A stretch of DNA of 64,000 nt, from contig NZ_JAOEFC010000002.1 of assembly GCF_025421715.1 (NCBI RefSeq), forward strand, positions 496,001 to 560,000, read 5' to 3'. The position numbers and the translations under genes were made by a program. Positions 26,595-33,431 of this stretch are shown in pieces. Within the stretch, counting starts at the first letter, position 1; each line of letters opens with the position of its first letter. The notes under the pieces were generated by a model. That model saw nothing but the letters and a program-made list of their open reading frames with translations, was not told the DNA's origin and made no database searches. Source of the DNA: Microbacterium festucae. GTDB lineage: Bacteria > Actinomycetota > Actinomycetes > Actinomycetales > Microbacteriaceae.

Positions 26595-27191
26595 CTAGCG
26601 GACGGGCAGTGTCCGCGGCCGCCACGCCTCGCGGCGCGCCTCGAATTGCGCGATGGCTTGTTCGTTGCGCAGGGTGAGCCCGATGTCGTCGAGCCCTTCG
26701 AGGAGGCGCCACCTAGTGTAATCGTCGATCTCGAAAGCGACCCGGAGGTCGCCGATCCGCGCCTCGCGCGCCTCGAGGTCGACCGTCATCGAGATGCCCG
26801 GCTGCGCGTCGATCGCGGCCCAGATCGCCTCGAGGTCGCTCTCGGAGATGACGCCGGTCACCAGGCCCTGCTTTCCCGCGTTGCCGCGGAAGATGTCGGC
26901 GAACTTGGGGCTCAGCACGACCCGGAACCCGTAGTCGCGCAGCGCCCACACGGCGTGCTCGCGGCTGGAGCCGGTGCCGAAGTCGGGGCCGGCCACCAGC
27001 ACGGATGCCGCGGCGAAGGTCGGCTGGTTGAGGAGGAACTCGGGGTCCTGGCGCCAGTTGGCGAACAGGGCGTCTTCGAAGCCCGTCTTGGTGACGCGCT
27101 TGAGGTAGACGGCCGGGATGATCTGGTCGGTGTCGACCGCCGAGCGCTTCAGCGGGGCGGCGATGCCGGTGTGCGTCGAGAACTTGTCCAT
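26595..27191 (-). CDS. leuD: 3-isopropylmalate dehydratase small subunit LeuD
   Basis: A 198-residue small subunit of isopropylmalate isomerase. It has the swivel-domain features [20 protein letters not shown] (about residues 20-39) and [17 protein letters not shown] (about 69-85). It pairs with LeuC to isomerise 2- to 3-isopropylmalate in leucine synthesis. The ATG at 27191 is one base after the leuC stop, so translation is coupled. Confidence 0.97.
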   Translation of the reverse strand: MDKFSTHTGIAAPLKRSAVDTDQIIPAVYLKRVTKTGFEDALFANWRQDPEFLLNQPTFAAASVLVAGPDFGTGSSREHAVWALRDYGFRVVLSPKFADIFRGNAGKQGLVTGVISESDLEAIWAAIDAQPGISMTVDLEAREARIGDLRVAFEIDDYTRWRLLEGLDDIGLTLRNEQAIAQFEARREAWRPRTLPVR

Positions 27192-27192
27192 G

Positions 27193-28674
27193 TCAGGCCT
27201 CCACCGGGCTGTTCGCGTCCACCGGGCTGTGCGCCTCGGCAGGTCCCTGCGCGACGAGGTCGCCGGGGCTGGCCAGTCGGCCGAGCACGGCGGTGGCCGC
27301 AGCCACCAGCGGCGAGACGAGGTGCGTGCGCCCGCCCTTGCCCTGGCGTCCCTCGAAGTTGCGGTTGCTCGTCGAGGCGCACCGCTCCCCCGGGGCGAGC
27401 TGATCGGGGTTCATGCCCAGGCACATCGAGCAGCCCGCGAAGCGCCACTCGGCGCCGAAGTCGACGAACACCTTGTCGAGGCCTTCCGCCTCCGCCTCCA
27501 GGCGCACCCGCGCCGAGCCGGGGACGACCATGACGCGCACGCCCTCGGCCTTGGTGCGGCCGCGCACGATCGAGGCGAACTGGCGCAGGTCTTCGATGCG
27601 GCTGTTGGTGCACGAGCCCATGAAGACGGCATCCACCGGCACGTCCTTCAGCGGCGTGCCGGGCACGAGGTCCATGTACTCCAGCGCCCGCTCGGCGGCG
27701 GCGCGCTCATTGGGATCGGTGAAATCGGCCGGGGCGGGCACCACGCCCGACAGCGACACGCCCTGACCGGGGTTGGTGCCCCAGGTCACGAACGGCTCGA
27801 GCTCGTCGGCGTCGAGGAAGACCTCGGCGTCGTAGACGGCGCCCTCGTCGGAGGGGAGCGTGCGCCAGTAGGCGACCGCGTCGTCCCAGTCCTGGCCCTC
27901 GGGCGCGTGCGGGCGACCCTTGAGGTAGGCGAACGTCGTCTCGTCGGGGGCGATCATGCCGGCACGGGCACCGGCCTCGATCGACATGTTGCACATCGTC
28001 ATGCGCCCCTCCATCGAGAGGGCGCGGATGGCGCTGCCGCGGAACTCGAGCACGTAGCCCTGGCCGCCGTTGGCGCCGATCTTGGCGATGATGGCGAGGA
28101 TGATGTCCTTGGCCGAGACGCCCTCGCGCAGGGTGCCCTCCACGGTGATCGCCATCGTCTTGAACGGCTTGAGCGGCAGCGTCTGGGTGGCCAGCACGTG
28201 CTCGACCTCGCTGGTGCCGATGCCGAAGGCCATCGCCCCGAACGCCCCGTGCGTGGAGGTGTGGCTGTCGCCGCACACGACGGTGACACCCGGCATCGTC
28301 AGGCCCAGCTGCGGCCCGACGACGTGCACGATGCCCTGTTCCTTGTCGCCGAGCGAGTGCAGGCGCACACCGAACTCCGCGGCGTTGCGGCGCAGCGTCT
28401 CGATCTGCGTGCGGCTGGTGAGGTCGGCGATCGGCTTGTCGATCTCGAGCGTCGGGGTGTTGTGGTCTTCGGTGGCGATCGTCAGATCGAGTCGCCGGAC
28501 CGGGCGTCCCTCGGCGCGCAGGCCGTCGAAGGCCTGGGGGCTCGTGACCTCGTGCACCAGGTGCAGGTCGATGTAGATGAGGTCGGGCTGACCGTCTTCG
28601 CCTTTGACCACCAGGTGGTCGTCCCACACCTTCTCCGCCAGCGTGCGGGGGTGATCGGGGATCTGGATGTTCAT
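27193..28674 (-). CDS. leuC: 3-isopropylmalate dehydratase large subunit LeuC
   Basis: A 493-residue aconitase-family enzyme. It has [19 protein letters not shown] near the N-terminus and [15 protein letters not shown] (about residues 134-148). The [4Fe-4S] cysteines appear in GSCTNSR and in [12 protein letters not shown]. The start ATG at 28674 is preceded by AGGAGA nine bases upstream. That ribosome site is complementary to the leucine codons of the upstream 16-codon leader, which points to control by leucine supply. Confidence 0.97.
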   Translation of the reverse strand: MNIQIPDHPRTLAEKVWDDHLVVKGEDGQPDLIYIDLHLVHEVTSPQAFDGLRAEGRPVRRLDLTIATEDHNTPTLEIDKPIADLTSRTQIETLRRNAAEFGVRLHSLGDKEQGIVHVVGPQLGLTMPGVTVVCGDSHTSTHGAFGAMAFGIGTSEVEHVLATQTLPLKPFKTMAITVEGTLREGVSAKDIILAIIAKIGANGGQGYVLEFRGSAIRALSMEGRMTMCNMSIEAGARAGMIAPDETTFAYLKGRPHAPEGQDWDDAVAYWRTLPSDEGAVYDAEVFLDADELEPFVTWGTNPGQGVSLSGVVPAPADFTDPNERAAAERALEYMDLVPGTPLKDVPVDAVFMGSCTNSRIEDLRQFASIVRGRTKAEGVRVMVVPGSARVRLEAEAEGLDKVFVDFGAEWRFAGCSMCLGMNPDQLAPGERCASTSNRNFEGRQGKGGRTHLVSPLVAAATAVLGRLASPGDLVAQGPAEAHSPVDANSPVEA

Positions 28675-28677
28675 ATG

Positions 28678-28795
28678 TCTCGTTCTCCTGTTCGGCTTCG
28701 TGCCCGTGTCGGACTCCGCGACGAGAGGGGGCTCAGAACGAGATCTCGCCGCGGCCGCTAAGGAGAAGGTGCACGAACCGCATCGGCTCAGATTA
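28678..28795 (-). promoter_or_regulatory. leuC leader: extended -10 promoter plus leucine-responsive attenuator
   Basis: An extended -10, TGGTAATCT, ends six bases before an ATG at 28783, so the transcript should begin at or next to that codon. Leader segments pair as follows. TTCTCCT in the Leu codons (28767-28761) matches AGGAGAA of the leuC ribosome site (28689-28683). CCGCGGCGAGA (28754-28744) matches TCTCGTCGCGG (28726-28716) over 11 bp with one G-U. TCTCGTTCT (28743-28735) matches AGAACGAGA (28686-28678) over 9 bp. No U-rich terminator is visible, so control is probably at translation initiation. The mechanism is inference from complementarity. Confidence 0.65.
28733..28783 (-). CDS. 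Leucine leader peptide (16 residues) of leuCD
   Basis: A 16-codon open frame, [16 protein letters not shown], ends 58 bases before leuC. Residues 6-8 are three consecutive leucines written CTT-CTC-CTT. CTT is rare in this genome, where Leu is mostly CTG or CTC, so the run should sense charged tRNA-Leu sharply. There is no ribosome-binding site, and the -10 position predicts leaderless translation from the 5' end. Leucine-rich leaders ahead of leu genes are classic; the function here is inferred. Confidence 0.65.
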   Translation of the reverse strand: MRFVHLLLSGRGEISF

Positions 28796-28852
28796 CCACC
28801 GGCGGGGATGCCGACGGCCCGGTGCCCCGTCACCGCGGCCCGCCACGGACCG

Positions 28853-28889
28853 CGGCCCGCGGCATCCGGGTGAGGGATGCCGCGGGCCG
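28853..28889 (-). terminator. Hairpin terminator after terC
   Basis: A perfect 15-bp stem (CGGCCCGCGGCATCC and its complement) with a 7-base loop lies 25 bases past the terC stop, between terC and the leuC promoter. There is no U tract, as is usual for actinobacterial hairpin terminators. Confidence 0.7.
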
Positions 28890-28914
28890 TGGTGGTGGTG
28901 CGGTGCCGGCGCGC

Positions 28915-30066
28915 TCAGCCGCGCGACTCGTCGCCGCCGCGGTGGTCGACGGGCAGGTTCTGCTCGGTGGTGCGGGGCTGCTCGACGGTGGGCGGGGTGC
29001 CCTTCTCGTCGGCCACGGCCTCGGCGGCGGCGACCGCGGGGCCCTGGTCGGCGGGGCTGTCGGCGGGGCCCGCGGCCGGAACGCCGGCGAGGCGGCGCTC
29101 CTTGGCGGAGGCCATGAGGCTCGCGATGGTGGCGACCGCCATCGACAGCACGATGACGCCCAGCGACATCCAGGTCGAGATCTCGGGCACCCACGTGATG
29201 TGCTCGCCGCCGTTGATGAACGGCAGCTCGTTCTCGTGCATGGCGTGGAAGAACAGCTTCACGCCGATGAAGGCGAGGATGAACGCGATGCCGTAGTGCA
29301 GGTACTTGAGGCGGTCGAGCAGGTCGCCCAGCAGGAAGTAGAGCTGGCGCAGACCCATCAGTGCGAACAGGTTCGCGGTGAACACGATGAACGGGTTCTG
29401 CGTGATGCCGAAGATCGCCGGGATCGAGTCGATGGCGAACAGCAGGTCGGTCATGCCGATCGCGGCGAACACGATGATCATCGGGGTGAAGATCTTCTTG
29501 CCGTCGACCACGGTGCGCAGCTTCGAGCCGTCGTAGTGGTCGGCGATGTCGATCGTGCGACGCAGCAGCCGCACGATGAACGACTCCTGCTTCACATCGG
29601 AGTCGTGGTCGCCGCCCGGGAACGCCTGGCGCCAGGCGGTCCAGATGAGGAACGCGCCGAAGATGTAGAACACCCAGCTGAACTGCTCGATGATCGCGGC
29701 GCCCGCGAGGATGAACAGGCCGCGCAGGATGAGCGCGATGATGATGCCCACCATCAGCACCTCCTGCTGGTAGCGGCGCGGCACCGCGAACTGGCTCATG
29801 ATCAGCACGAACACGAAAAGGTTGTCGATCGACAGGCTGTACTCGGTGAGCCAGCCGGCGATGAACTGCCCGGCGAACTCGTGACCGGCGAACAGCCACA
29901 GCAGGCCCGCGAAGATGAGCGCGAGGGTCACGTAGAACACGACCCACAGGGTCGATTCCTTCGTGGAGGGGATGTGAGGGCGCTTGAGGATCAGCAGCAG
30001 ATCGCCGACGAGGATCAGCACGAGGACGACGAGGGAGCCGACTTCGAACCAGACAGGGAGGTCCAT
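28915..30066 (-). CDS. TerC-family integral membrane protein, probable metal exporter
   Basis: A 383-residue protein with about nine hydrophobic segments. The TerC hallmarks are acidic residues inside membrane helices: ILVGDLLLIL near the N-terminus, EYSLSIDNLFVFVLIMSQF, and GMTDLLFAIDSIPAIFGITQ. The last 70 residues form an acidic, Pro/Ala-rich cytosolic tail. TerC proteins were named for tellurite resistance, and several (Alx, MntP-associated) export manganese. A manganese-type riboswitch directly upstream supports Mn export here. The ATG at 30066 is preceded by CGAAAGG. Confidence 0.9.
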   Translation of the reverse strand: MDLPVWFEVGSLVVLVLILVGDLLLILKRPHIPSTKESTLWVVFYVTLALIFAGLLWLFAGHEFAGQFIAGWLTEYSLSIDNLFVFVLIMSQFAVPRRYQQEVLMVGIIIALILRGLFILAGAAIIEQFSWVFYIFGAFLIWTAWRQAFPGGDHDSDVKQESFIVRLLRRTIDIADHYDGSKLRTVVDGKKIFTPMIIVFAAIGMTDLLFAIDSIPAIFGITQNPFIVFTANLFALMGLRQLYFLLGDLLDRLKYLHYGIAFILAFIGVKLFFHAMHENELPFINGGEHITWVPEISTWMSLGVIVLSMAVATIASLMASAKERRLAGVPAAGPADSPADQGPAVAAAEAVADEKGTPPTVEQPRTTEQNLPVDHRGGDESRG

Positions 30067-30096
30067 AGGGGCCTTTCGGGAGGGACGACGGAGGTT

Positions 30097-30191
30097 CGAA
30101 AGTCTCTCCCCCGCAGACTGCGGTGTGCACCCGGGGCCTCGACGACGGAGCCCGTGATGACGGGTGCACGATACCGGGATACTCCCTCTCG
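30097..30191 (-). promoter_or_regulatory. yybP-ykoY-type manganese riboswitch of terC
   Basis: The terC leader has the hallmarks of this class: a closing helix CGAGAG (30191-30186) with CTTTCG (30102-30097), GGAGTA directly after the 5' strand, GTCATCACGGG in the middle arm, and GGGGAGAGA before the 3' strand. CTTTCG is also complementary to CGAAAG in the terC ribosome site (30078-30073). Ligand binding, by holding CTTTCG in the closing helix, would free the ribosome site and switch terC on. The class senses Mn(II) and often precedes terC homologues. Assignment is by eye, not by covariance search. Confidence 0.7.
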
Positions 30192-30377
30192 CTCGGAAAA
30201 GGATACAGGTCCCGCGCGGGCATCCGGCGCACGGTGCGACATCGTTTCCGCAGGTGCGGTTTCCGGATGCGATGAGACGATCGGCCGTACCGCGACACTG
30301 CCCGGGTGAGAGACGATGATGCTGGGCCGCAGGGCCCACGGCGATCGGCGGCGCGAGCCGTCACCGGGCGAGGGGAT

Positions 30378-30956
30378 ATGACCGACACCGCAGAGCGAGG
30401 CGACACCGCGCCGCAGGGCGACGCGGCGCTGGTCGCCGCGGCCGGCGCCGGCGACGGCGAGGCCTTCCGCGCCCTCTTCCGCGCCTACTCCCGGCCGGTG
30501 TACTGGCTGGCCCACGGCCTGGTGGGCAACGCCGCCGATGCCGAGGACGTGCTGCAGGAGACCTTCCTCGCGGCCTGGCGGAAGCTGCCCGGCCTGCAGC
30601 TGGCGGGCGACTCGCTGCTGCCCTGGCTGGTCACGGTGTGCCGTTTCCAGGCGGCCAACCGCATCCGCCGCATCCGCCGGGACCGCGAGCACGCCGGCGG
30701 CGAGGCCGACGAGACGCTGCCGGCGACGGTGGACGTGGAAGCCCAGGTGATCGGGGCGCAGCTCGTGGAGCGGGTCATCCAGGAGGTCGGCGACCTCAGC
30801 CCCCTCGACCAGCAGATCTTCCGGCTCTGCGCCACCGAGGGCTACGCCTACCAGGCGGCAGCCGAGCAGCTCGGGGTCAGCCACGCCGTGGTGCGCACGC
30901 GTCTCTCCCGCATCCGAACCCGCCTGCGGGCGGCCATGCAAGGAGAGGCGCTATGA
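30378..30956 (+). CDS. RNA polymerase ECF-type sigma factor
   Basis: A 192-residue sigma factor. Region 2 is GEAFRALFRAYSRPVYWLA to EDVLQETFLAAWRKLPGL (about residues 28-80). Region 4 is LSPLDQQIFRLCATEGYAYQ and the helix AAAEQLGVSHAVVRTRLSRIRTRL (about 155-188). The ATG at 30378 has GAGGGG upstream. The stop overlaps the ATG of the next gene (ATGA), and that DUF4349 protein is probably the membrane partner that controls it. Confidence 0.9.
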   Translation: MTDTAERGDTAPQGDAALVAAAGAGDGEAFRALFRAYSRPVYWLAHGLVGNAADAEDVLQETFLAAWRKLPGLQLAGDSLLPWLVTVCRFQAANRIRRIRRDREHAGGEADETLPATVDVEAQVIGAQLVERVIQEVGDLSPLDQQIFRLCATEGYAYQAAAEQLGVSHAVVRTRLSRIRTRLRAAMQGEAL

Positions 30957-32101
30957 GCGGGCACAACGACACCGGGGCCGTCGCCCTGGCACCCATCGGC
31001 GACGATCGGCTCGCCGAGATCGAGACGGAGCTGATGAGGGCGGTCGGGCGCGAACGCGACGACCGGGAACGGCGGGAGCGCCGGGACGCCCTGGCGGCGC
31101 GCTCCCGGCGCCGCCGCGCCTGGACCTGGGGCGTCGGCGCCGCCGCGGCCGTCACGCTGGTCGCGATGGTGGCGCCCTATCTCGGCGGCGGGTTGACGGC
31201 GACGGGGGGCGCCGACGCCGGCGATATGCCGGGCGTGACGGTCATCCCCGACCAGGCCTTCGACCAGGGTGCCCTGGCGCCGGAGACCCTGCCCGAGAGC
31301 GCGGCCGGCGGCATGGCCCCCGAGGGATCGACCGACGGCGACCTGTCGGGTGCGCGGGAGATCGTGGCCACGGCATCCGCGGTCGTCGAGGTCGACGACG
31401 CGACGGCGGCCGCGGCGACCATCACCGTCACCGCCGAAGACGCCGGCGGCTACGTCGAGACGATGAGCATCGGGGCGACCGGGCCGATGCCCGCCCAAGA
31501 GGGCGTGATGGCCCCCGATGCCATGACGACGCCCACCTTCGCCGACGGGTGGATCACGGTGCGGGTGCCGGCGGACCGGCTGAGCGCCGTCACCGCCTCC
31601 CTCGGCGACCTGGGTGCGGTGACCTCGTCGCAGATCGACCGGCGCGACGTGACGGGCGAGGCCGTCGACCTGCGCGCCCGGGTGGAGGCGCTGGAGGCGT
31701 CGGTGGCTCGCCTGACCACGCTGCTGGCCGATGCCGACTCGACCGCCGACCTCGTGGCGGCCGAGTCGGCGCTCGCGCAGCGGCAGGCCGAGCTCGCCTC
31801 GTTGCAGCAGCAGCTGCAGATGCTCGACGACCAGGTGGCGATGTCGGCGCTGACGGTGACCCTCATCGAGCCCGAGCAGGCCGTCGAGCCCGATCCGACC
31901 GGCTTCGGCGACGGGATCGCCGCCGGCTGGAACGGACTGCTGGCGACCCTCAACGGCCTGGTCGTCGCGCTGGGGTTCCTGCTCCCCTGGATCGCCATCG
32001 GCGCCGTCGTCGTCGTGATCGTGCTCGTGGTGCGGCGCCTCGTGCGCCGGCGCGGTGCGCCCCGATCCGGCGACGCCGCGGGCGGGCAGCCGCAGCGCTG
32101 A
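30953..32101 (+). CDS. DUF4349 membrane protein, putative anti-sigma partner
   Basis: A 382-residue protein. It has a basic cytosolic N-terminus (about 55 residues, ERRERRDALAARSRRRR), a membrane helix (about 57-75), a long outer DUF4349 domain with SQIDRRDVTGEAVDLRARVEALEAS, and a coiled coil ending LQQQLQMLDDQ. A second membrane helix (about 335-360) is followed by a basic tail. DUF4349 proteins often sit beside ECF sigma genes. The role as sigma regulator is inferred from the four-base overlap with that gene. Confidence 0.8.
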   Translation: MSGHNDTGAVALAPIGDDRLAEIETELMRAVGRERDDRERRERRDALAARSRRRRAWTWGVGAAAAVTLVAMVAPYLGGGLTATGGADAGDMPGVTVIPDQAFDQGALAPETLPESAAGGMAPEGSTDGDLSGAREIVATASAVVEVDDATAAAATITVTAEDAGGYVETMSIGATGPMPAQEGVMAPDAMTTPTFADGWITVRVPADRLSAVTASLGDLGAVTSSQIDRRDVTGEAVDLRARVEALEASVARLTTLLADADSTADLVAAESALAQRQAELASLQQQLQMLDDQVAMSALTVTLIEPEQAVEPDPTGFGDGIAAGWNGLLATLNGLVVALGFLLPWIAIGAVVVVIVLVVRRLVRRRGAPRSGDAAGGQPQR

Positions 32102-32125
32102 GGCGCTCGCCTGCCCCGCAGACGA

Positions 32126-32157
32126 CAGAAGCCCGGTCCGTGTGGACCGGGCTTCTG
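32126..32157. terminator. Bidirectional hairpin terminator between DUF4349 gene and tRNA-Glu
   Basis: A perfect 14-bp stem (CAGAAGCCCGGTCC paired with its complement) with a GTGT loop lies between the plus-strand DUF4349 stop and the 3' end of the minus-strand tRNA. It can end transcription from both sides. Confidence 0.8.
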
Positions 32158-32161
32158 CGGT

Positions 32162-32237
32162 TGGTGACCCCAGCGGGATTCGAACCCGCGTTACCGCCGT
32201 GAGAGGGCGGCGTACTAGGCCGCTATACGATGGGGCC
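32162..32237 (-). tRNA. tRNA-Glu (anticodon CTC)
   Basis: A full cloverleaf of 76 bases including an encoded CCA. The acceptor strands GGCCCCA and TGGGGTC pair fully. The anticodon loop CTCTCAC sits on a CCGCC/GGCGG stem, and the T arm is GCGGGTTCGAATCCCGC. A CCTCCGA-TGTC-TCGGAGG hairpin at 32242-32259 precedes the 5' end and may aid processing. Confidence 0.97.
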
Positions 32238-32360
32238 GTCTCCTCCGATGTCTCGGAGGCAACCGTTACAGTATGCCATGCCCTGCGCGGCTGCGACAAA
32301 TCGAGGCCGGAACCGGTGTCGCGGCTTGCCGCGACGTGCCCGCGGGCGTTGACTGGGGCC

Positions 32361-33011
32361 ATGCGCGTCACCAAGCACGAGCACGCCTGCCAGCGACTCC
32401 AGAAGTCCGGCCGCACGCTGCTCATCGACCCCGGTTCGTTCACCCTCCCCCTCATCGACGTGGAAGGACTGGTGGCGGTGCTGATCACCCACCAGCACGC
32501 CGACCACTGGACCCCCGAGCACCTGGAGCGTCTGCGGCGCGACGCCCCGGGTGTGCCCGTCTACGCCCCGGCAGGCGTGGCGGCGGCGGTGGCCGAGAGC
32601 GACATCGACCTGGAGGTGACGGTGGTCTCCCCCGGCGACGAGATCGACCTCGACCCGTTCACGGTGCGCTTCTTCGGCGGCCGGCACGCCGTGATCCACG
32701 AGTCGATCCCCGTCGTGGACAACGTGGGCGTGCTCGTCGACGGCGCCTACTACTACCCGGGCGACTCATACGCGGTGCCCGAGGGGGTCGAGGTCGAACT
32801 GCTGGCCGCCCCCGTGGGCGCGCCGTGGCTGAAGATCGGCGAGGCGATGGACTTCGTGCTCGCCGTCGCGCCGCGCCGCGCGTTCGCGGTGCACGACATG
32901 ACCCTGTCGCGCAGCGGTCTCGACATGGGCCGCGGCCGGCTGGAGTGGGCCACAGCCCAGGGCGGCGGCGAGTTCGTCACGCTCGAGCCGGGCGAGTCGA
33001 CCGACCTCTGA
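32361..33011 (+). CDS. Metallo-beta-lactamase-fold hydrolase (UlaG-like)
   Basis: A 216-residue metal-dependent hydrolase. The HxHxDH motif is HQHADH (about residues 45-50). Further ligands are FGGRHAVIH (about 107-115), the Asp of YYPGDSYAVP, and a late AVHDMTLS. It starts with MRVTKHEHACQRL, as in UlaG-like L-ascorbate-6-phosphate lactonase relatives, but the substrate is unknown. It stands alone between tRNA-Glu and the fructose PTS unit. Confidence 0.85.
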   Translation: MRVTKHEHACQRLQKSGRTLLIDPGSFTLPLIDVEGLVAVLITHQHADHWTPEHLERLRRDAPGVPVYAPAGVAAAVAESDIDLEVTVVSPGDEIDLDPFTVRFFGGRHAVIHESIPVVDNVGVLVDGAYYYPGDSYAVPEGVEVELLAAPVGAPWLKIGEAMDFVLAVAPRRAFAVHDMTLSRSGLDMGRGRLEWATAQGGGEFVTLEPGESTDL

Positions 33012-33038
33012 GCGTTCCCGGGCCGCCGGCCCGGGACA

Positions 33039-33090
33039 GCACATCGGGCGGATGCCGGAGCGTGAGGCTCCGGGCATCCGCCCGATGTGC
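33039..33090. terminator. Bidirectional hairpin terminator between MBL gene and ptsH
   Basis: An 18-bp perfect stem (GCACATCGGGCGGATGCC and complement) continues into an inner GGAGC/GCTCC stem around GTGAG. It lies between the convergent plus-strand hydrolase and minus-strand ptsH. A second small GC hairpin (GTCCCGGGCC type) sits at about 33014-33036. Confidence 0.85.
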
Positions 33091-33104
33091 GTGTGTGCGG
33101 AGGC

Positions 33105-33377
33105 TCAGGCCTCGGCGTCGTGGTCGGTCTCGAGGAACGCCACGAGGGTGTCCAGCGCCTGCTCGGCACCGTCGCCCTCGGCCTTCAGCGTGACGACCGT
33201 GCCCTGCGTGGCGCCCAGGCCCATGAGGGTGAGGATGCTGCCCGCGTTGAGGTCGGGTCCGCCGTCGACGGCGATCGTGACGGGGACACCCGTCTGCTGC
33301 ACCGCCTGCACGAACAGCTTGGCGGGGCGGGCGTGCAGGCCCGACTGGCTGGCGACGGTGGCCTGGCGTTCTGCCAT
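33105..33377 (-). CDS. ptsH: Phosphocarrier protein HPr
   Basis: A 90-residue HPr that relays phosphate from Enzyme I to EIIA domains. The active His15 lies in SGLHARPAK, and the regulatory-type serine is Ser47 in GSILTLMGLG. HPr kinase is usually absent from actinobacteria, so Ser47 may not be used. It is last in the fruR-fruK-fruA-ptsH unit, 54 bases after fruA. Enzyme I is not in this window. Confidence 0.97.
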   Translation of the reverse strand: MAERQATVASQSGLHARPAKLFVQAVQQTGVPVTIAVDGGPDLNAGSILTLMGLGATQGTVVTLKAEGDGAEQALDTLVAFLETDHDAEA

Positions 33378-33431
33378 GGTGTTTCTCCTAAGTGTGAGCT
33401 CGAGGATCGTGCCTCAGGTCGTCCTTCGAGC

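Noticed and set aside
28678..28795. T-box riboswitch in front of leuC
   Set aside because: There is no T-box sequence, no specifier stem I architecture and no terminator/antiterminator pair with a U run; the short Leu-codon peptide explains the leader better.
32162..32237. tRNA-Glu as an integration site for a genomic island
   Set aside because: No integrase, no second copy of the tRNA 3' end as a direct repeat, and normal conserved neighbours on both sides.
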